Part shown: positions 25,278 through 33,926 of the stretch, in pieces
Position numbering within the stretch: position 1 is the stretch's first letter
How the letters are laid out: each line of letters starts with the position of its first letter
Assembly: GCF_001921205.1 (NCBI RefSeq)
Contig: NZ_MSIE01000022.1
Coordinates: forward strand, 1-42,256
DNA from: Actinophytocola xanthii
Lineage (GTDB): Bacteria > Actinomycetota > Actinomycetes > Mycobacteriales > Pseudonocardiaceae
DNA length: 42,256 nucleotides
Direction: 5' to 3'
The notes under the pieces: model-generated
The model's input: only the letters and a program-made list of their open reading frames with translations
The model's database searches: none
Told to the model about the DNA's origin: nothing
Translations under genes and position numbers: made by a program

Positions 25278-25934
25278 ATGGGACGTGAGCGCACGATCTG
25301 GAACTGGTACGGCGGCATGCCGGTGCAGGCGGTGGAGTGGTTCGGGACCCAGCGGGAGTTCCTGAGGCTCATCACCACCACGCTCGCCCTGCGCCAGGGC
25401 GACCGGGTGGTGGACCTCGGCTGCGGCGGCGGTCTGCACCTGCCGGCGCTGCGGGAGGCGGTCGGCCCGCACGGACACGTCCTGGGGCTCGACTTCAGCC
25501 CCAGGATGGCGGCGAAGGCGGCCGCACGCGCGGCGGCCTGGGAGAACGTCGAGGTCAGGCAGGCCGACATGACCACGGTGGAGCTGGAGCCCGAGGCGTG
25601 GGACGGCGCGCTGGCATCGTTCTCGATCAGCGCCACCCGCGACGTGGCGGGAGCTGTCGCGAACATCCACCGGGCACTGCGGCCGGGCGGGCGGCTGTTC
25701 GCGCCGGACATGCACCTCGTGGCGCGCGGACTCGGCGCGCCGGTCACCGCCGCGTTCGGCCTGGTCTACCGGCTGCTCGCCGGCTGGACCGGCGTGGACG
25801 TCCTCGAGACGGTCCGTGCCCGGTTCGGTTCCGCCGAAGTGGTGAACCGAAGCGGTGTCCCGCTGGCCACCCTGCCGTCCTTCGCCCCGGTACTCATGAT
25901 CACCGCGACGAAGCGTCCCGGCCACCAGCCATAG
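25278..25934 (+). CDS. Class I SAM-dependent methyltransferase
   Basis: A 218-residue methyltransferase. Motif I is VVDLGCGGGLHLPAL (about residues 44-58), followed by VLGLDFSPRMAAKA, a motif for the adenosyl ribose, and the post-motif stretch ALRPGGRLFAPDM. Substrate unknown; the UbiE/type 11 group is the nearest. The ATG at 25278 follows GGGGAGG closely. The TetR regulator is divergent and its operators overlap the promoter, so this gene is the likely target. Confidence 0.88.
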   Translation: MGRERTIWNWYGGMPVQAVEWFGTQREFLRLITTTLALRQGDRVVDLGCGGGLHLPALREAVGPHGHVLGLDFSPRMAAKAAARAAAWENVEVRQADMTTVELEPEAWDGALASFSISATRDVAGAVANIHRALRPGGRLFAPDMHLVARGLGAPVTAAFGLVYRLLAGWTGVDVLETVRARFGSAEVVNRSGVPLATLPSFAPVLMITATKRPGHQP

Positions 25935-25948
25935 GCCAGGACCGGCGG

Positions 25949-26578
25949 TCAGCGTCGAGCTGTCGCCGAGGCTGGATGGGGCATGCGCCACGCGCCGGCA
26001 AGGCGGGACGGGTGGACGTTCTCGGCGCGGCCGAAGTACTCGCAGAACTTCATCAGCAGCGGGTCCCAGCGCTCCGGGTCCACGTACGCCGTTCCCGGGA
26101 TGAGCAGGTCCTCGGCCACGTGAGCGCGGAGGACCTCCACCTCGAAGGCCGTGCAGCCGTCCATCGCGTGCGTGGCGGTGAGGGTCGCCTCCAGCTGAAT
26201 GGGGCACTCGGTCACCCGCGGGGCGGCAACCAGGTCCGCCGGCTGCTCGGTGAGACCGGCGGCGGCGAACTTGGCCCGGCTGTAGGTGTAGCCGCGGGCG
26301 AGCTTCTGGGCCGGAATCTCGGCCCGGCCGGTGAGCAGGGCTATGCGGTCGACGTGGGCCGCCAGCGACGCGGACGGGAGGTTCAGCACACACTCCCGCT
26401 CGCGACGCAGGTTCGTCGCGGTCTGGGCCGCGTCCCCCAGGCCCAGGACGCAGGTCTGGCCCAGCCACCAGGCCGACGACATCGGCGCGAGGTTGCTGGA
26501 CCCGTCCTCGTTGCGGGTGCCGAGGAGGACGACGGGCGTACCGAAGTAGAGAACCTTGAGCGGGGTGACACGATGCAT
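25949..26578 (-). CDS. Flavin reductase-like FMN-binding protein
   Basis: A 209-residue split-barrel flavoprotein. Blocks include VVLLGTRNEDGSSNLAPMSSAWW at the FMN site (residues 15-37), ECVLNLPSASLAAHVDRIA and the dimer-region stretch ECPIQLEATL. Such proteins reduce free FMN or act as oxidoreductases for small substrates. It is convergent with the methyltransferase gene (14 bases apart). It starts 51 bases downstream of the GlfT2 paralogue on the same strand, so the two may share a transcript. Confidence 0.82.
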   Translation of the reverse strand: MHRVTPLKVLYFGTPVVLLGTRNEDGSSNLAPMSSAWWLGQTCVLGLGDAAQTATNLRRERECVLNLPSASLAAHVDRIALLTGRAEIPAQKLARGYTYSRAKFAAAGLTEQPADLVAAPRVTECPIQLEATLTATHAMDGCTAFEVEVLRAHVAEDLLIPGTAYVDPERWDPLLMKFCEYFGRAENVHPSRLAGAWRMPHPASATARR

Positions 26579-26628
26579 GCCGCCAGTCTTGGCAACGTGC
26601 CACCCCGGCCGCTGGCGGGAATCCGCCG

Positions 26629-28581
26629 CTAGACCTCGTCGCGGTCGAGGTTGTAGAGGCGGCGCCAGTTCTCTCGGCTCGTCAGTTGCGGAGCGGCGGC
26701 GCGGTACTCCTCGCGCAGCCTCGGCATCTCCGCCACCAGGCGGCGGACCACCCTCGCGGTCTGCTTGGCCAGCTTGACGGTCAGCTCACGGTCCTTGCGG
26801 CGGACGCGGACGCCGCCCTGGGAACCGTCGGTCACCACCGCGGTCTTGAACTGGGAGACATGCCACCAGGTGGCGTCCTTCTGGGACACCGCGCCGATCT
26901 CGTGCGCGGTGCGCCCGAGGGCCAGGTACACCAGCCGCTTGAGCAGCACCAGGCGGTTGTGGCTCGGCGTGGGGCCGGCCTGGATCTGCTGGATCGAGCC
27001 GGCGTCGAGGCCGGGCACGTCCGTGGGCGGGTGGATGATCGTGTCGGGGTAGTCCGCGCGCAGGGCGTGCACCTGCTTGGCAGCACTCGCCCCGCCGTCG
27101 CCGAGGAAGCGCGGGCCCTCCAGGAAGTCCTCCGCGGCCTTGATCAGGGTCGCGGCCAGGCCGTACTGCATCGACAGCAGGTACCGCGAGATCCGCGAGG
27201 TCAGCACGCGGGCGGTCTGCTTCGGGTCGATCTCAGCGTGCAGCGTCGCCACGATCATCGCGTTGCGGACCGCGAAGTACTCGTTCCACTTGTCGATGTC
27301 CTTCCAGTCGAAGTCCGCGTGCCACAGACCCGCGCCGGGCAGCGTCACCGTGGCGAAGCCGTTGGCGCGCGCCCGGTAGCCGTACTCGACGTCGTCCCAC
27401 TGGAAGAACAGCGGCATCGGCAGCCCGATCGCCGCGACCACCTCGGCCGGGATCAGACAGGACCACCAGGCGTTGTAGTCCGCGTCGACCCGCCGGTCGC
27501 CCCGGTTGACCCCGCCGGTCGGGACGCCGTCCTCGTCGACCTCCTCGGCGAGCAGGTCCACGTCGTCCAGGGCGTTGCGCACGACCTTGCCCGGCACCAG
27601 CTGGGCGAAGTCGGCGTACTCGGCACCCGCCAGCAGGTGCGTGGGATGCAGCAGCCGCAGCATCTGCCCACCGACGATGGTGGGCTTGGCCGTGCGGTTG
27701 GCGAACGCGGTCAGCCGGACCGCGATCTCCGGCTCGCACAGCACGTCGTCATCCATGAACAGCAGGTTCGCGTGCTCACTTCGCCCCGGCCGGGTGACCT
27801 CGTACATGCCGCGGCCGAAGCCGCCCGCGCCACCCAGGTTGGGCTGGCGCAGGTAGCGCAGCCGCCCGGCGAGCCCCTGCTCGATGGACGGGAACGCCTT
27901 GCGCGAGGCGACGGTGTCGGTGCCCTGGTCGACCACGTAGACCGCGTCCAGCACCTCGAGCGCGCCCTGGTCGGCGGCCAGCGACTGGAGGGTCTTCGTG
28001 CAGTCGTCGGCCCGGTTGAACGTGCAGATGACCACGGCCGTCGGCCGCAACTGGTGGGGCGGCTCCACCGTCCAGCGCAGCGACTCCACCACCAGGTCCT
28101 CGTCGCCGGTGGTGAACTGCACCCACAGGAAACCGCCGTCGAGGAACTTGTCCAGCGTGGCGCTCAGCGTGACCCGGTCGCCGCGCAGGTCCGTCAGGTC
28201 CTGCGCGGCGACCGTACGGGTCTCACCCTCGACGTCCGAGGCGACCAGCGCGACCCGGCCGGAGCCGGTCACCGTCACCTCGATGTCCACCTGGTCCACC
28301 ACGGTCCAGCGCTGCCAGTAACTGGCCGGGAAGCGCCCGAAGTAGGTGTCCATGGTGACCTCGGACCCCGCGTGCACCACGAGCCGCTCCCGCTCCCGGA
28401 CCGCGCTACCGAGGACGACCTGCGCGTACAGGTCCTCCGGGCAGACCGGGTCCGGTCCGCGGAACAGGCCGCGCTGAGCCACCAACCGGCCTTCTGGTGC
28501 GTGCTCCACGAGCCGGTCGTCCGGCGCGGACGCCGGCATGTTGGAAACCGCGTCACTCGTGGTCGGGGTACTACCGAGCAT
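26629..28581 (-). CDS. Second GlfT2-like galactofuranosyltransferase (paralogue)
   Basis: A 650-residue protein with the complete GlfT2 architecture: N-terminal beta-sandwich (TYFGRFPASYWQRW), GT-A core VVICTFNRADD, metal motif DDD at 277-279, QWDDVEYGYRA with acidic pair 396-397, LPGAGLWHADF with H421, a WNEYFAVRNAMIVA stretch and a C-terminal helical domain ending RENWRRLYN. All catalytic residues known from GlfT2 are kept. Compared with the orthologue at 16952-18847 it has an extra N-terminal 15-20 residues and an insert with acidic runs around 335-360, while the RVILPR-PLDVR block is diverged. It may differ in linkage, acceptor or chain length. The start is ATG. Confidence 0.88.
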   Translation of the reverse strand: MLGSTPTTSDAVSNMPASAPDDRLVEHAPEGRLVAQRGLFRGPDPVCPEDLYAQVVLGSAVRERERLVVHAGSEVTMDTYFGRFPASYWQRWTVVDQVDIEVTVTGSGRVALVASDVEGETRTVAAQDLTDLRGDRVTLSATLDKFLDGGFLWVQFTTGDEDLVVESLRWTVEPPHQLRPTAVVICTFNRADDCTKTLQSLAADQGALEVLDAVYVVDQGTDTVASRKAFPSIEQGLAGRLRYLRQPNLGGAGGFGRGMYEVTRPGRSEHANLLFMDDDVLCEPEIAVRLTAFANRTAKPTIVGGQMLRLLHPTHLLAGAEYADFAQLVPGKVVRNALDDVDLLAEEVDEDGVPTGGVNRGDRRVDADYNAWWSCLIPAEVVAAIGLPMPLFFQWDDVEYGYRARANGFATVTLPGAGLWHADFDWKDIDKWNEYFAVRNAMIVATLHAEIDPKQTARVLTSRISRYLLSMQYGLAATLIKAAEDFLEGPRFLGDGGASAAKQVHALRADYPDTIIHPPTDVPGLDAGSIQQIQAGPTPSHNRLVLLKRLVYLALGRTAHEIGAVSQKDATWWHVSQFKTAVVTDGSQGGVRVRRKDRELTVKLAKQTARVVRRLVAEMPRLREEYRAAAPQLTSRENWRRLYNLDRDEV

Positions 28582-28629
28582 TCGAGTTCAGTCCTCCGGA
28601 GGGGGGTGGTTCGGCCGTTGAGCCTACTC

Positions 28630-28668
28630 GGGGCGTCGTGGGTGATTACCGTTAGGTCACGACGCCCC
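28630..28668 (-). terminator. Strong hairpin after the RCC1 gene pair
   Basis: GGGGCGTCGTG and CACGACGCCCC are perfect 11-bp arms around a 17-base loop, starting 12 bases past the stop at 28681. It would end the two RCC1 genes before the GlfT2 paralogue. Confidence 0.8.
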
Positions 28669-28680
28669 CGTCGGGCGGCG

Positions 28681-31182
28681 TCAGGACACCGCGTACGAGC
28701 CCCAGCCGCCGCCGCCGACCGCGCTCGCCCCGGACACCCCCTCGACCTGCGTCGGCACCTCGGTGAACAGGGACTGGTTGCCGAGCTGGCCGTAGCTGTT
28801 CGAGCCCCACGTCCAGACCGTGCCGTCCGCGCGGAGGGCCACCCCGTGGTTGTAGCCGCCGGCGAGGTCGGTCACCTCGGTGAGGTTTTCCACCGGACCG
28901 GGTGATGTCTGAACGCAGTTCGGCCCCTCCGGGGTGGCGCAGTCGGTGCCGACCGTGCCGTTGCCCAGCTGGCCCGCGCCGTTGAAGCCCCAGGAGAGCA
29001 CCGTGCCGTCGCTCCTGCGGGCGTAGGTCGCGGCGCCGCTACCGGAAGCCACCTCGACCACGCCGGTCAGCTTGGGGATCTGCACCGGCGAGAGCGCCAT
29101 GCAGTCCGGCGCCTGGACGTTGGTGGAACACGCGGGACCGCCCGCCGTGCCGATGCCCAGCTGCCCGGCGTCGTTGAACCCCCACGCCCAGACCGAGCCG
29201 TCGGCCTTGACCGCGAAGACGGCAGCCCGGGTGGCGGTGATCGAGACGACCCCGGTGAGGCCGGGGACCTGGATCGGGGTCAGCGAGCGGCAGCCGGGAC
29301 CGACCGGGGACTGGTCGCACCCGGTGCCGTAGCTGCCGTTGCCGAACGCGCCGCCGTTGGCGCCCCACACCCACACCGTGCCGTTGGACCGCAGCGCGTA
29401 GCCGGTCTCGTAGGCGCCCGCGACCTGGACCACGTCGGCCGGCAGGTTGGCGACCCGCACCGGCGTCCGCCGCTCGGTCATCGTCCCGTCGCCGAGGGCG
29501 CCGTTGTAGTTGCTCCCCCAGGCCCACGCGCGGCCAGAGCTGTCCACGGCGTACGCGGCGTAGGCACCCGCGGCGACCTGGGTGATTCCGGACAGGTTGC
29601 TGACCTGCACCGGGACCGTCGACAGGCCCCAGGGCCGGCCCGTGCCGAGGCCGGCGGCATCGTCCAGGCCCCAGGCCCAGACCGTGCCGTTGGACCGCAG
29701 CGCGTAGGTGTTGATCTCACCGGCGGTCACCTGGGTGACCCCGGACAGACCGTCGACCCGGCCCGGCGCGTCGGAGGCACCGCCGGTCGTGCCGACGCCG
29801 AGCAGGCCGTACTCGTTGTCGCCCCAGCTGTGCACGCAGTCGACGGTGCAGGCCGCGGGCGGCGGGGCGAAGTACCCGGCCAGGTCCATCAGGAAGTCGA
29901 CGTTGCCGGCCAGGTTGTAGATGTCGACGCCGCGGCCGGTGCCGAGTGCGACCGTGACCAGGTTGGCCGAGGTCTGGCCGCGGACCAGGTTCAGGTTCGA
30001 CGCGTTTGGCTGGGTGGCGCCGGTCGGGTAGGCGGTCAGGTAGGTGCTGGCGGTGACGTTCGTGCCGACGAGGTTGAACACGACGGCGCTCGCCGAGGCG
30101 GGCAGCTGGTTGGCAAGGCTGACCTCGGCGATCCAGCCGCCGGGCAGCGGGTCACCCGGTCGCGTGTCGATCACGCGGAGCGGGGTCATCTGGTAGAAGG
30201 AATGGCCCCGGTCGGTGGCGTAGTAGCCGGCCAGGTCGGCGATCAGGTGGACGTTCCCGGCGTTGTTGTACAGCGTCACGCTGCGGTTGGTGCCGAGCGC
30301 GACCGTGACCAGGTTCGGCGTCGTCGCCCCCGCGGCCAGGTTCAGCGACGAGGCGTTGGGCCGGGCCTGCCCGGTGGGCCAGGCGGTGACGTAGGTGCCG
30401 GTGGTGGCGCCGACACCGGTCAGGTTGAACGTGACGGCGGTGGCGGTGGCCGGCACGTGCCCGGACAGGTTGATCGTGCGCGTGCCGCGTGCCGGGAGCG
30501 CCCCGCCGGAGGCGCGGGTGTTCAGCACCCGGGTCGGCGCGATCGAGGTGAACCGGGAGCCCGTGTTCGGGGCGTAGTACCCGGCGAGGTCGGCCAGCAG
30601 GTGCGTGTTGCCGGCGTTGTTGTAGAACTGAACGGCGCCGTCCGGGCCGAGCCCGACGGTCACCGCGTTCGGGCGGATCTCCCCGGCACGCAGGTTGAGG
30701 CTCGACGCATCGGGCCGGTCCTGCCCGGAGGGCCAGACGGTGACGTAGGTGCCCGCGGTCGGCGTGATGCCGGTGACGTTGAGGACCACGGCCGTCGCGT
30801 TGGCCGGCACCCGGGAGCCCAGGTCGAGGGTCACCACACCGCGCGAGGGCAGCGGGGCGGTGGGCACGCCGATGCCGTTGCGGGTGTCGAGCACCCGGAC
30901 CGGGGTGAGCGAGGTGAACGACGAGCCGCCGGAGTTCGCCGCGGCCGCGACCCCGACGTCACGGCTCTGCGCCCGAGCGGCGGCACCGTCCTCGGCCCAC
31001 TCCGCCGTCGTCGCCCGCAGTGCGGCGGTCTTGCTGGGTGGGACGAAGTCGGCGGCGGCGGCGGCCACCGAATCCAGCCGCACCTCCGGTGGGCCCGGAT
31101 CGGCCCCCGACGTCGCGGTGCTGGTCACGGCGAGTGCCGCGGCCAGCGTGGTGAGAAGTACGACCGACCTGCGCAGCAGCAC
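28681..31182 (-). CDS. Secreted RCC1-propeller protein with three N-terminal beta repeats
   Basis: An 833-residue secreted protein. Residues 1-26 are a signal peptide (LLRRSVVLLTTLAAALAV). After a spacer, three repeats of about 110-120 residues start at 89, 211 and 329; each opens with FTSLTPVRVLDTR-like sequence and closes with LLADLAGYYA-like sequence, with internal VLNVTG, YVTVWPSG, SSLNL and FYNNAG blocks. From about 450, seven RCC1 units follow, each with WGxNxxGxLGxG, for example WGSNYNGALGDG and WGFNGAGQLGNG, enough for a complete seven-bladed propeller. Several blades carry a Cys-x(5-9)-Cys loop. No anchor or LPXTG is seen. Function unknown; a surface or matrix binding role is inferred. 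Confidence 0.85.
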   Translation of the reverse strand: MLLRRSVVLLTTLAAALAVTSTATSGADPGPPEVRLDSVAAAAADFVPPSKTAALRATTAEWAEDGAAARAQSRDVGVAAAANSGGSSFTSLTPVRVLDTRNGIGVPTAPLPSRGVVTLDLGSRVPANATAVVLNVTGITPTAGTYVTVWPSGQDRPDASSLNLRAGEIRPNAVTVGLGPDGAVQFYNNAGNTHLLADLAGYYAPNTGSRFTSIAPTRVLNTRASGGALPARGTRTINLSGHVPATATAVTFNLTGVGATTGTYVTAWPTGQARPNASSLNLAAGATTPNLVTVALGTNRSVTLYNNAGNVHLIADLAGYYATDRGHSFYQMTPLRVIDTRPGDPLPGGWIAEVSLANQLPASASAVVFNLVGTNVTASTYLTAYPTGATQPNASNLNLVRGQTSANLVTVALGTGRGVDIYNLAGNVDFLMDLAGYFAPPPAACTVDCVHSWGDNEYGLLGVGTTGGASDAPGRVDGLSGVTQVTAGEINTYALRSNGTVWAWGLDDAAGLGTGRPWGLSTVPVQVSNLSGITQVAAGAYAAYAVDSSGRAWAWGSNYNGALGDGTMTERRTPVRVANLPADVVQVAGAYETGYALRSNGTVWVWGANGGAFGNGSYGTGCDQSPVGPGCRSLTPIQVPGLTGVVSITATRAAVFAVKADGSVWAWGFNDAGQLGIGTAGGPACSTNVQAPDCMALSPVQIPKLTGVVEVASGSGAATYARRSDGTVLSWGFNGAGQLGNGTVGTDCATPEGPNCVQTSPGPVENLTEVTDLAGGYNHGVALRADGTVWTWGSNSYGQLGNQSLFTEVPTQVEGVSGASAVGGGGWGSYAVS

Positions 31183-31239
31183 GGGGCGTGTCCTTTCGGT
31201 GATTCTGTTGGAGATCTGTGTTGTCCCGGGCTCGCCGGT

Positions 31240-33603
31240 TCAGGGGTTGGGAACGATCGCGCCACCGGGGGTGACCACCGAGGCGCGGGAGAGGCCGGTG
31301 ACCCGCACCGGCACCGTGGACAGGCAGGTCGCCGGCGCCCCGCAGCCGGCTCCGTTGCCGAGCTCGCCGAGTGCGTTCTCGCCCCAGGCCCAGACGCTGC
31401 CGTCCGAGCGCAGCGCGTAGCCGACGCCGGGTCCGCCGGCGATGCCGGTGACCCCCTCCAGCCCGGAGACGCGCACCGGCACCGGCGAGTGGCAGCCGGC
31501 GCGGGTGTTCGCCTGGCAGGCGCCCCCGTTGCCGAGGGTGCCCCGGTCGTTGGTGCCCCAGGCCCAGGCGGCGCCGTCGTTCGTCACGGCGAAGCCGGTC
31601 GCACCGTGCGAACCGGCCGGGGTCGCGCCGATGGCCGTGACCCCGGTCAGGCCGGAGACCTGGACCGGGACACGGGAGAAGCACCCGTTGGCGGTGCCGG
31701 GGTCGCAGCTCGTGCCGCTGCCGAGCTCGCCGTCCCAGTTCGCGCCCCAGGACCACACGGTGCCACCGTCGCCGCGCAGGGCGTACCCACCGCTACCGGC
31801 GCCGGCGATGGCGGTCACCCCAGTCAGCCCGGAGACCTGGACGGGCGTCACCGCGTACTCGGCGAGCGAGGCGTCGCCGAGCGCGCCGTTGGTGTTGCCG
31901 CCCCAGGCCCAGACCGTGCCGTCCTCCCGCAGCGCGTAGCTGGTGGCGTCGGCGGCCGCGATCGCGGTGACCCCGGTCAGGTTGGAGACCTGCACCGGCA
32001 CCGCGGAGTCCGTCAGCTGACCGTCGCCGAGCCCGCCCTCGAAGTTGGCCCCCCAGCTCCAGACGGTTCCGTCCTCGCGCAGCGCGAGCGCGTGGTAGCG
32101 CCCGACGGCGATCGCGGTGGCGTCGTCCAGCCCCGGGACCGGGGTGGGCACAGCCGACCAGCCGACGGCGCTCCAGCCGGCGCCGAGCTGCCCGAACGGA
32201 GCCTGCCCCCAGGCCAGCACGGTGCCGTCGGTGCGCAGCGCGAGGCGGGTGGCACCGCGACCGCCGGTCAGCGACCTGACCCCGGAGATGCCGACCACCT
32301 GCGCCGGGGTTGCCGACTTGGGCACCCGCTGGCCGGTACCGAGCGCCCAGGACTCGTTGCCGCCCCAGGTGTAGGCGCAGTCCAGGGTGCAGGCGGGGTT
32401 CGGGGTCACGAACACGCCGGCGAGGTCGGCGACGGCGTGCACGCTGCCGCGGGAGTTGTAGGCGGTGAGCTGCTCCATCGTGGACAGCGCCGCGATCGTG
32501 GGGGTCGCCGCGATCTCGCCGGGCGCGAGGGTGAGGGTCGACACGCTCCCGTCCGGGCGCCCGTCCCGTGCCCACACCGTCAGGGAGGTCGACGCCGTGG
32601 GGTTGACCCCGATGACGTTCAGCAGCGCCGCCGTCGCGTTGGCCGGCACGTGCGTACCCGGGTTCACCGGAACCCGGGAGTCCTGGCCGATCGGCCCCAC
32701 GCCGGTCGTTCCGGCGCCGGTGCGGGTGTCGAACACCCGGACCGGGGTCCTCGGCACGAACGTGGCACCCGCCCCGGGGGTGTAGAAGCCGGTCACGTCC
32801 GCTACGGCGTTCACCGAGCCGGTCAGGTTGTACAGGCTCACCCGGCGGTTCGCGCCGAGCGGGACCGTGACCATGTTCGCCCGGGTGTTGCCGGCGTTGA
32901 GGTTCAGGTTGGACACCCCGGGCCTGGTCTGCCCGGTGGGCCAGGCGGTGAGATAGGTGCCCTTGGTCGCGCCGACAGCGGTGACGTTCAGCGTGACCGC
33001 GGTGGCCGCGACCGGCACCCGCGTGCTCAGGTCGATCTCGCGGGTCGCGCCGGCACCCAGCGGGGAGGCGGGGGCGACCCGGGTGTCGAGCACGCGCGTC
33101 GGCGACAGCGAGGTGAACTTGGCGCCGGTGCCCGGCGCGTAGTACCCGGCGAGGTCGGCGAGCAGGTGGACGTTGCCGGTGTTGTTGTAGAAGGTCACGC
33201 CGCGGTTGGTGCCGAGCGCGACCGTGGTGAGGATTGGCCGGATGTCGCCGGCGACCAGGTTCAGGTTGGACGTCGCCGGCCGGGCGGCGCCAGCGGGGAA
33301 CACGCTCACGTAGGTCGCCGAGGTCGGGCTGATGCCCGCGACGTTCAACACGACCGCGGTCGCCCCCGCCGGTACCCGCGACGAGACGTTGAGCGTGATC
33401 GTCTTGCCGGGGCCGACCGGCGTGCGGGTCCCGATCCCGATCGCGTTGCGGGTGTCGAGCACGCGTGCGGGCGTGACGGCCGTGAACGAGGAGCCCACGT
33501 CCGCGGCGACCGGAACCGGCGTCGGCACCTCCGGCTGGTTGCCGGCCACCGCGAGCCCCGCCACCAACGCGACCACCGCCGCGACAACGACTTTCCTACC
33601 CAT
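31240..33603 (-). CDS. Secreted RCC1-propeller protein, tandem paralogue
   Basis: A 787-residue protein of the same design as its downstream neighbour. A signal peptide (KVVVAAVVALVAGLAVAG) is followed by three beta repeats starting with FTAVTPARVLDTR, FTSLSPTRVLDTR and FVPRTPVRVFDTR, each closing with (L/V)ADLAG-like sequence. Then come seven RCC1 units (WGGNESWALGTG, WGANFEGGLGDG, WGANWDGELGSG, WGENALGELGNG and others). The last three blades have Cys pairs in their inserted loops. It lies 57 bases upstream of the second copy on the same strand, so the two are probably one transcript and arose by duplication. The third repeat is more diverged. No catalytic domain and no obvious wall anchor were seen. 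Confidence 0.85.
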   Translation of the reverse strand: MGRKVVVAAVVALVAGLAVAGNQPEVPTPVPVAADVGSSFTAVTPARVLDTRNAIGIGTRTPVGPGKTITLNVSSRVPAGATAVVLNVAGISPTSATYVSVFPAGAARPATSNLNLVAGDIRPILTTVALGTNRGVTFYNNTGNVHLLADLAGYYAPGTGAKFTSLSPTRVLDTRVAPASPLGAGATREIDLSTRVPVAATAVTLNVTAVGATKGTYLTAWPTGQTRPGVSNLNLNAGNTRANMVTVPLGANRRVSLYNLTGSVNAVADVTGFYTPGAGATFVPRTPVRVFDTRTGAGTTGVGPIGQDSRVPVNPGTHVPANATAALLNVIGVNPTASTSLTVWARDGRPDGSVSTLTLAPGEIAATPTIAALSTMEQLTAYNSRGSVHAVADLAGVFVTPNPACTLDCAYTWGGNESWALGTGQRVPKSATPAQVVGISGVRSLTGGRGATRLALRTDGTVLAWGQAPFGQLGAGWSAVGWSAVPTPVPGLDDATAIAVGRYHALALREDGTVWSWGANFEGGLGDGQLTDSAVPVQVSNLTGVTAIAAADATSYALREDGTVWAWGGNTNGALGDASLAEYAVTPVQVSGLTGVTAIAGAGSGGYALRGDGGTVWSWGANWDGELGSGTSCDPGTANGCFSRVPVQVSGLTGVTAIGATPAGSHGATGFAVTNDGAAWAWGTNDRGTLGNGGACQANTRAGCHSPVPVRVSGLEGVTGIAGGPGVGYALRSDGSVWAWGENALGELGNGAGCGAPATCLSTVPVRVTGLSRASVVTPGGAIVPNP

Positions 33604-33926
33604 GCGCTACCTCTCCCCCACGCCGAACACCAGGCGAGCGCGACACGCCACAGCCCACGACATGCCGGCCCCTGAGGAGTGATTCTGGCGAGAGAGCTCG
33701 TTACGCACTCGGTCCGCTCATCGCCCGATCGGGTGGGATCGTTTCACCCAAACGCCAGCCCATGGGGGCATGCGGGGAAAGTGCGTACACAAATCGTTAT
33801 GCCGATGGCTCTATGGTGTGGTTTGGCGCGGTGTGCAACGCGATGGCCGGCTCTCGCGTATGACGGGCACCTTCCTAGAATCACCCCGCCCAACTTGGGG
33901 GAAGAGGCACAGATGTCGAGGTATCC
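33604..33926. promoter_or_regulatory. Divergent promoter region of the RCC1 and DUF6541-like genes
   Basis: This 323-base stretch has no supported gene; it separates the minus-strand RCC1 pair from the plus-strand DUF6541 pair. It holds a GGGTG-N9-CACCC dyad at 33731-33749, a -10-like TAGAAT at 33876-33881, 45 bases before the ATG at 33927, and an odd dyad CCCAA-C-TTGGG at 33889-33899. A -35 box was not clear. The TAGAATC-CCCCGCC block recurs upstream of the second DUF6541 gene. Confidence 0.5.

Noticed and set aside
28681-33603. The RCC1 proteins as wall-anchored sortase substrates
   Set aside because: Both end directly after the last blade with no LPXTG-like motif, hydrophobic helix or basic tail.
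29830-33675. A 1281-codon open frame on the plus strand
   Set aside because: It runs antisense to the two RCC1 genes through GC-rich repeats, its composition is Arg/Gly/Val-rich without any domain, and the minus-strand frames have clear signal peptides and repeat motifs.
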